In this document: positions 57,065-64,000 of the stretch, piece by piece
Position numbering within the stretch: position 1 is the first letter of the stretch
How the letters are laid out: the number at the start of each line of letters is the position of its first letter
Made by a program: the position numbers and the translations under genes
Notes under the pieces: generated by a model
Database searches by the model: none
What the model was told of the DNA's origin: nothing
Seen by the model: only the letters and a program-made list of their open reading frames with translations
Assembly: GCF_037975245.1 (NCBI RefSeq)
Contig: NC_092576.1
Coordinates: forward strand, 7,809,501 to 7,873,500
Direction: 5' to 3'
Source of the DNA: Apostichopus japonicus
Lineage: Eukaryota > Echinodermata > Holothuroidea > Aspidochirotida > Stichopodidae
Length of the DNA stretch: 64,000 nucleotides

Positions 57065-57099
57065 GAGTGCGACAGTCGGAATTTCCGACTGTCGCACTC
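57065..57099. other. 35-nt near-perfect palindrome
   Basis: GAGTGCGACAGTCGGAA, T, TTCCGACTGTCGCACTC: 17-bp arms around a single base. Probably the joined ends of a lost element or a very small MITE. Confidence 0.85.
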
Positions 57100-57199
57100 C
57101 AATTTTCCAACTATCGTCAGTTTTACCAAGATTGGGGGGGTGAGACCCCCACCCCCCCCCCCCTCTAGAGAAGTCTGTGCATGTGCGTAAGTGTTGAAA

Positions 57200-57830
57200 C
57201 CTTGGTTTTTTAAACATAATTTTACTTAAGTACAGGGTGGATAACTTCATATTTAGTATCTAGATGAACCTTATTGAGTACAAGAACAAACTTTAAATTG
57301 GTGGAGTACAAATGGCATTTGGGGGTCAAAAGAGGGCAGAGTCTGAAAACATGATGAAGGTCACATGTGGCATGTCGAAATGCCTTGTGAGTACATACAC
57401 CCTTTATAAATTCGTGGAGGATGAAGGCAATTTCAGGTAAATATAAAGCTTGTAAGCCTATTAAAACAATATTCAAATAAGTGCAGAGCATACATGATTA
57501 TTTCGTATGTAGATCTCTGCTGTACAAGAACCCAATTGGAGTCCAACATTGGTCAAAGTCTGAAAACTTTGTAATCAGGTTAACTAATTTAATTGTAGCT
57601 TGGATGCATGAAGTTCATAAATGAATTTTAAATCCAGCTTATTCAGTACAAGAACCTTTTGATGTGAACCTAGGTCAGAAGCTAACTTGAAACATTGTAA
57701 ACACAATAACCTGGAATGTGAAGCTTGTATAAAGTTAATATTTTGTATTTACATCTCTAGGGTCAGTGCACCAGAGAACCCTATTAAAACTGGTGGATCA
57801 TGTCAAATGTAATTCCACTTAAATTTTCCT
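57200..57830. repeat. AGGTCA-type degenerate repeat
   Basis: Diverged units with 'gtagatct', 'gtacaagaac', 'gtaaacacaataac' and 'aagcttgta', as in intron 4 of both genes. Confidence 0.65.
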
Positions 57831-58239
57831 ACAGTTAGGCGGAGTAAAGCTGCAGAAAAAGTAGCTGAATAATGTCCGTTTTGGCGCTCCATACAGAGAT
57901 CACGTTGGATTTAGTAAGTTATCAAATGATCAGCTGTCGCAACCACTGATCTGTACACTAGTGGTCGCAACACTGTCTTTGAGGGGGCTGTACTTATCAT
58001 ATCTCGAAAATATGGGTGAGCTATGTGTTTTTTCCTCCCTCTTGCACTCAAAATAACATGTTAATGTTCATATTTGCTGGTACAGTAGTCATCCTGATTT
58101 GCCTTAACAGAGCAAATATGCTATTTTGTGAGCTAATATATGTTAATTTTCAATACGAATCCCCTCGTATATAATGGACTTGATCATATTTTCTTTCTAT
58201 GATCTGATTGGTCCATTGTTAACTCTTTCGATGTCCTTA

Positions 58240-58554
58240 TGAGGGTGACGGTGTCACAGTATGTTAGCACCAATCAAAATAGATCTTAAAGAAGGTTTGG
58301 GGTTTCAGCCAATCGCTGCCAAGCACCCCTAATCAAGATGTCTGTGCCCATAGATGTAAACAAAGTGCAAAGCGTATACGAGAAGAATGGCGACTTCGAG
58401 CCCGACTTCAAGCGTGTATAGTCAAGTTGAAGGAGCATCGAAATAGAGAAATGGCGAGCGGTCGATTCGGGCCCTTTAGAAGTGATGGAGAAGTCCGAAT
58501 TTCGATATAGCCTACCTATAATTAGTAGTAGGCATAGTATTAACTACTGTAGTT
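58240..58554. repeat. Dispersed repeat family (GTTAGCACCAATC), copy B
   Basis: Counterpart of 19460-19775, ending in the same 'ggcatagtattaactactgtagtt'. Confidence 0.65.
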
Positions 58555-58559
58555 CTACT

Positions 58560-59165
58560 ATAGTAGTAGCATGGTGGGCTCATAATTGACGCACTTAAGG
58601 ATTTGATCAACGATGTCTATCAAGGAAAAAACCAAATCACTCAACTGTATGTGTTTTTCACATGTGTAGTTCCTCAGAAATGTTATGATCTCAAAATATT
58701 TAAGGTTCTGTGCTTATGCACCGTACAATTGAGCAGAATTTGACCACAAAATGTCTGCCGTGTCAAGTTCTTTCATACCCCTAAATTGACACATCCTTCG
58801 ATAAGCTAACTGTACTGTAGGCCTTAGTATACATCCATTGACTTAAGATGCTGATTGTTATGCTCTGAGCCTCTAAGCTCAGACAGGTCAGGTCCCAGAG
58901 AGAGGTTTTATCATACTGAGTTATTGTTGGTTACTTTTAGGGTGTAAGATTTCCGAATGCAAAAAAAATGTGCAAAACTGGGGGGAAGGTGTTAAAAGCT
59001 TAAAAAATACCACAATTTGGTCAGCAAATAGCAGAAATGGATTCAAACTCATGAAATATGTAATTCTACATGACTGTAAAAAGTTTAGGTGGCCTGCTGT
59101 ATCGTTGCTAGTAATAATTGAAGATGCGTCAATTACGGGGGTGCGTCAATTATGAAGCTTTTACT
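58560..59165. mobile_element. Putative MITE with CATAATTGACGCAC ends
   Basis: 'ctcataattgacgcac' near 58579 faces 'gtgcgtcaattatgaag' near 59140, both beside TAGTAGTA-type words. Imperfect inverted ends over about 35 bp. Present only in copy B. Confidence 0.5.
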
Positions 59166-59169
59166 ATAC

Positions 59170-62100
59170 TACTACTACTAGGCGTAACTGTATTTTAGGA
59201 ACATGTATAAATGTGTTAGCCTTACTTAGGCCTGCAAACTGTACTGCCAGTGTCATGCACGGCAATTCACTCTGGTATTTTAATAGTTATTAGTACCCTA
59301 GGGCCTAGGATCAATACTTAGCTTTGTACTGGTGGATCCAAGGGGGAGGTGTGTCGTGCTTACCCAAAGGCGATTCACAATATGTCTAATGCCCCATTGT
59401 TTGTCCTTTGTACACTGTTTAACAATTTGCAGCGTATTGTCTGCAATTTTGAAAAATATAATATTATGACCAAGTACTCACTCCACATGTTCTTCAGCAT
59501 AGGCTATACGGTACGTATTTCGTGGACTTTTGTGGATGAAATTGGAAGCCCTCAGTTTGTAATGACATTGTAAACTGCAGTGATTGAGATCCTTGTTTGG
59601 ACAGGGTATAAAATTATGTCTTTTTCTTTCACCTTGACACATGATGTGGTCGAGTACTTATTTATGAATCAAGTAGAGCCTTGTTTACAGGAAACCTGCA
59701 GCATATCATACAACATGCCAGTTTCAGGGTTTGCAAATCACTCAATCTTTTGGTACACTGTATATGACCAGTTTACAGTGGTAACTTATCAGTAGTATTA
59801 AAAAAGCTATACATATTTAGGGTTAAAATTTCACAACTTGATTGTGGTTTTAATGGATTAGCTGTATTACATTTATCTATGGTTGTTTAAGTGCTCTGGA
59901 AACTCTTTTTGTGATGGATTTTTGTGAAAGTTGGATGCAATTTCCTCTGCAAGGTCACAATTGCAACCACAAGCATTTCTCTGGCAACTAGAAATGTTCA
60001 TCCTCTCCGTTTAGTCACTGGGCCGGTGTTCGTTCAATCATCTGTTGGCAAAATGTTCAGACATTGTATGAGAAGAAATTCAATAATTTTACCCTATGGC
60101 AGTGAGCAAAACTTTTGCCAAAAGTGTGCAAAACTGGCAAATACTTCACACAAAATACCTGGCATTACACTCATATTTTCATGCATATTGTGTTGAAACT
60201 TTTTATCTTTTCATTCTATTTATGTCAAGAGACATGCTGAAGGGCATAAGAAGCCTCATAGAGAAAGGTTCATGAGTGCAGTAGTAGCAGAAAGACATGA
60301 CAGTAATCACATGGAGACTGATTTGGCTGGACATTCCAACTGAAAATTATTATTTAGTTTTATCAATTTATATTCACCAGCCATGATTGCTAATAATGAA
60401 GGCATACTGTGCATACCTGAGAAGGCAATGGGTTGGGAGGAGGCATATTTCTTGGGCTTGCAGGTTTATGTGTATGTAGTTGTTTAAAGCTGCAGTATGG
60501 TATAATGCAGTTGAACCTCATATTGTGATAAGTTAAATACTGTCCTTGGATACAGTTATTATTTTACCATTGCAGACATTCTTAGATGTTTACTCCTTTA
60601 GGTACTGTAAAACTTAATAGGATCAAGCAAATGATCCCAATAACTATAAAAAGCAACTCAATGTTATTATTGATCACAATTCAAGTCAGTTGAGAAAGCC
60701 CTGTATGCAAGCAGAATAACAATTGGAATGGTTGTTCAATGATGATAAAAAAAAAGGGGTGTGGCAGAAAAGGTTTGTAGGTATACAGAATTTGCTCATG
60801 TTACTATCATAATTATCATATTTCTGCCACCTAATCATACAGTTAATCAAGAAGAATTTTATATTAGTGACTAATAATTAGTAAACAATGTTAAAATAAA
60901 TAACAAATCTTACCATTAAAACGCTATAGAAATATGCCCTTTGCAAATCACAGGTGACATATGTTCTGTTCATTTATTGACAGATCTATTTAGTCTAAAG
61001 AGGTTCTTTTCACTGTGAAAAGGTATTTGTTGTGGCATGAAATAGTTATCCTTTAGCAGGGTTCATATAATGTTATTTTCTGAACATTTCAGCAAATGAA
61101 CCCACCCATTGTATATTAAACATTCTGTGGTTTCAGTCAGTCTTGACAGTCAATTAACATTTCCTTGCTGTCAAGGAAGTATGCAATTACCTCTTTGTTT
61201 AATTAACAAGAAATATCATGTTGCATTGTGCCTGGATCAAACACAACAGCAAACTTAAATTTATGTGCATTTTGTGTACAGGTATGGCATTTTGTAGTTT
61301 TGGTTTCTTGCTGAAAGCTTTGTAGTCAGGTCTGCGTGTCTGTGTGTGTGTGTGTGACACTTAAGTTTTTATGCACGATAACTCAACAAGGGCTATGATT
61401 GATCAATGCTATATTTGGTGGGTGGGTGGTCCATAATTAGTTGATAAAAATATTGATTTTGGTGCTCATATCATGAATATTAATGAGGTCACAGGGTTAA
61501 ACCTACAGTAGACAACCATAAGTCACAGTTTCATCAAAGGTGAGTGTGTTATTGATAGGTAGCTTACACATGGCGATATGTGTTAAAATGGATAACGTGT
61601 GTATTTATGAGGAGGTGTGGCTTTGTAAGGCAATTATTGATCTTGCTTCATCATTACATACTTGGAGTGTTCCCTGTTAATCAATGAGCAGCAGCAGGAA
61701 CCATGAAATGTTTTCATTCTGGTTGACAGTACCTTGTTATGCCAAATGTATCTTGGAAATACCATAGCTGGTTGTGTTTCATATGTTAATTAGTATGTGT
61801 GCTTTGTGCTTGCTTATTTCTACTTACGATCTAGTTGCTGGAAAAAAGCAGTGATTTGTTTTGTTATTCAAGTGATATCAAAGCATATTTGTGGTGAATA
61901 AAGGCAATACTTTAATCTGGTGACATTGCAACAAGAGGACTGTACTTGGTGATTTCAATAAACTCAACTTAGTCTCAATTGATAATGGTATTTGGTTGTT
62001 TATTTCATTAACTATTATTGACAGATTGATAAAAATCCACATTCTTGACATTTTTATTATTACGGAAGGGACTGAAATCTTGTCAAGGTGCTCTCTAGCA

Positions 62101-62932
62101 TAAAATAATTTAAAATTATTAGATGAACCCAAATGCCTGTGATGCTACATCATTTGATGTTGTGACAACTATCTCACATGCAACCAGCCTTCACACTAAC
62201 TCCGTCAGCATGTCTACAGCACATACTGAGCAGAACATTTTGGGTGCGTCTCCCCTGGGGACACTGAGCAGAACATTTTGGGAGTGTCTCCCCTGCCACC
62301 CCCCCCACCTATCTGTCATACACTCACACTGGATGTGAATGACTTTGCAAGTGTGAGGGTCCATGTTTAATGTTACCACAAAAAACATGACTCTTTAGGG
62401 AGGCTGATTTATTTATGACATTTCCACTTTGCCCCCTCTCCCATACCTAAGTGTTTTCGTAGGGAAAACGCGGAAAGTTGCACCTACAACAGCACTCCTA
62501 TAATGCTAACAACAGCCCGATCATTTAAGTTTGGAAAAGGCAATGGTCAGGCAAAACTCTTCTTCGCTTCAACATCATGCAGTATAATACTGCCAAGGGG
62601 AGTGGGGGGGGGGATCAATAACCTCTCATAGGTTGGTCTGATAAGATGAAGAATCTCAACACTTTAAGGCTTATAGCTTTGAAAAATGACAGGTTATGTA
62701 TATTACATTAATGCAAACAAAGAGATACATGGCTCTGAATGTAAGTAGAACATAAATTAGCTCTAAATGTAAGCTAACAAGAGCGCCCTCTACTAATATT
62801 TATTTGTTCCTTGGACACATTTGTATGCCATATTAATCACGGGACATTTTAAATCGGGCAAGACTAAACAATAGTGAGTCCCATCTGTGTTCTTGTACCA
62901 ACAACATAAGTTCTAAGTAAACGTGGCCTCCC
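59170..62932. other. Shared intergenic region, copy B side
   Basis: Counterpart of 20205-24387. Differences include a B-only stretch at 61131-61461 with a GTGTCTGTGTGTG run, and a tandem repeat of 'gcagaacattttggg' near 62232-62290. No gene supported. Confidence 0.5.
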
Positions 62933-63619
62933 ACTGTGGCGTAGCCAACATTCAATTGTTAGGGGGCAAGATTTTTCTTAAGAGGGGTTGATGGTAGGAA
63001 TTACCAAGAAATATATGTATTAACGGGCACCTCGTCTGCACAAATATAGCCTACATCTAACGGTTCAGTGGAACATGACACACTTTCACTTAATTTACCT
63101 CTATTGCGGAGACAGTCGTCGTGGTTTCTGCATAATTCCGCACAATGAAAAGGATACAGTGAATAAATTTGCTACTCTAATTCACAACATGCCCAGATTC
63201 CCACAGAAACAAGTTTCAATAGGCCTATAGGACCTATAGGCTACGTGCAGTGAATATTCTCCACAAGTGGCATCATTGGTCGCTGAAAATAAACATGGGT
63301 TGCTAGCGTTAGTTTGTAACGGTTATACAACTGGCCAAATTATTGGCGCTTATTCTGTAGGACGATATTGATCAACGGTCTCCGTATGTGGGTATGATGA
63401 AGGCCCAAAATGTATGTGATTACCAAGTTCTGACCTTACATGAAGTATGAACATGAGCCCTGAGGTATGAATACTTGTGATCAGAACTCGAAGAAATGTT
63501 AAAAAAAAGTATAATTTTGAATACATCACTGGATCTCATTTGGGGGGGGGGGGGGCAAGACTGTAGCACAAAGCAAATTTGAAGAAGAAAAAAACCTGGC
63601 TCCCTCTGGCTACGCCACT
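62933..63619. mobile_element. hAT-like MITE, 687 bp (shared)
   Basis: Same insertion as 24388-25076, with the same GGCCTCCC duplication at 62925-62932 and 63620-63627. Confidence 0.8.
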
Positions 63620-64000
63620 GGCCTCCCCTAGCTGTATAGACTCGGAATGATATCATAATTATCTACCCTTTCATTCTCCTCTCAATCCCTACAATAATGC
63701 ATTTGATCGTCCTGATCATTGCATCAATGGACCCAGTGAGTCCAATTCTATCACAAACAGTATTTTTATCGATTTTTATGACGTTATATTGTGGAGCGGT
63801 ATTTTGCGCCAATGTAAACTTTGCCCGACTGGCTTGAAATTCTATATTTAAATAATAAAGACAAAGCTCAGTTTTGCAATGTCATATCGATTGCCTCCGA
63901 CCTCTGGTAATTTTTTTATTATATTTTTTAAATTTTTGTATGTCTTTTTAACATGCCGCCTTTTATTCAAGTATAAGAAAAGATGTGAAACTTAAGAAGT

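Larger units (their letters stand above)
56740..58235. other. Copy-B-specific stretch
   Basis: Not related to 17800-19459. Contains G/C runs, the 35-nt palindrome and an AGGTCA-type repeat (57200-57830). No gene recognised. Confidence 0.5.
33240..64000 (+). repeat. Large direct duplication, copy B (runs off the window)
   Basis: Counterpart of 2140-25460. It is about 7 kb longer because of extra insertions at 35500-39930, 43161-45226, 47300-48100, 51800-52609 and 52821-55417 and a longer 104-bp array. The last bases of the window still match A, so the right edge is not seen. Confidence 0.93.

Overview
The window is eukaryotic, most likely from a marine invertebrate deuterostome. Genes are split by GT-AG introns, genes are sparse, and the DNA is about 60-65% AT by eye. 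LINE, LTR, SINE, hAT-like and foldback elements are dense. Frequent AGGCCT-type words, long C/G runs beside 'GTGGCGTAG' ends, and AGGTCA-rich repeats recall echinoderm (possibly sea cucumber) genomes. The taxon is inferred from style only.

The main feature is a large direct duplication. Copy A runs from about 2.14 to 25.46 kb. Copy B runs from about 33.24 kb to the window end and stops in sequence matching the right end of A. Each copy carries one intact six-exon gene for a small type I membrane protein of the immunoglobulin superfamily: signal peptide, three Ig-like domains (one per exon, all introns phase 1), a stem, a transmembrane segment split between two exons, and a nine-residue basic tail. 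Gene A (5933-13222) gives 388 residues and gene B (39979-47067) gives 387. The first Ig domain lacks the usual second cysteine in both.

The 3' ends are unusual. Between the stem exon and a transmembrane/tail exon lies a 104-bp tandem array, 6 units in A and 14 in B. Each unit has a branch-point-like TAATAAC, an acceptor-like TTTCCAG and a short reading frame in phase with the stem exon. Copy B has also duplicated its 3' block, giving a second transmembrane/tail exon (50034-50095). Further downstream is a third possible terminal exon. Together these could form a choice of C-termini, but no expression evidence is available here.

The copies differ by many insertions. A alone has LINE 3' fragments, a LINE reverse-transcriptase fragment, a tRNA-derived SINE and an expanded 164-bp satellite. 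B alone has a 367-bp hAT-like MITE (8-bp target duplication, empty site in A), a partial LTR element with gag inside a 234-bp direct duplication, a foldback element in an intron, and a 2.6-kb DNA transposon with 14-bp inverted ends and eight copies of GGTTACTCACGTTACA.

The spacer (25.5-33.2 kb) holds microsatellites, a foldback element with an 8-bp target duplication, another MITE, and candidate minus-strand exons of an unrecognised gene. Because highly heterozygous genomes can be misassembled with both haplotypes in tandem, the A/B pair could be allelic rather than paralogous. This cannot be settled from the sequence alone.
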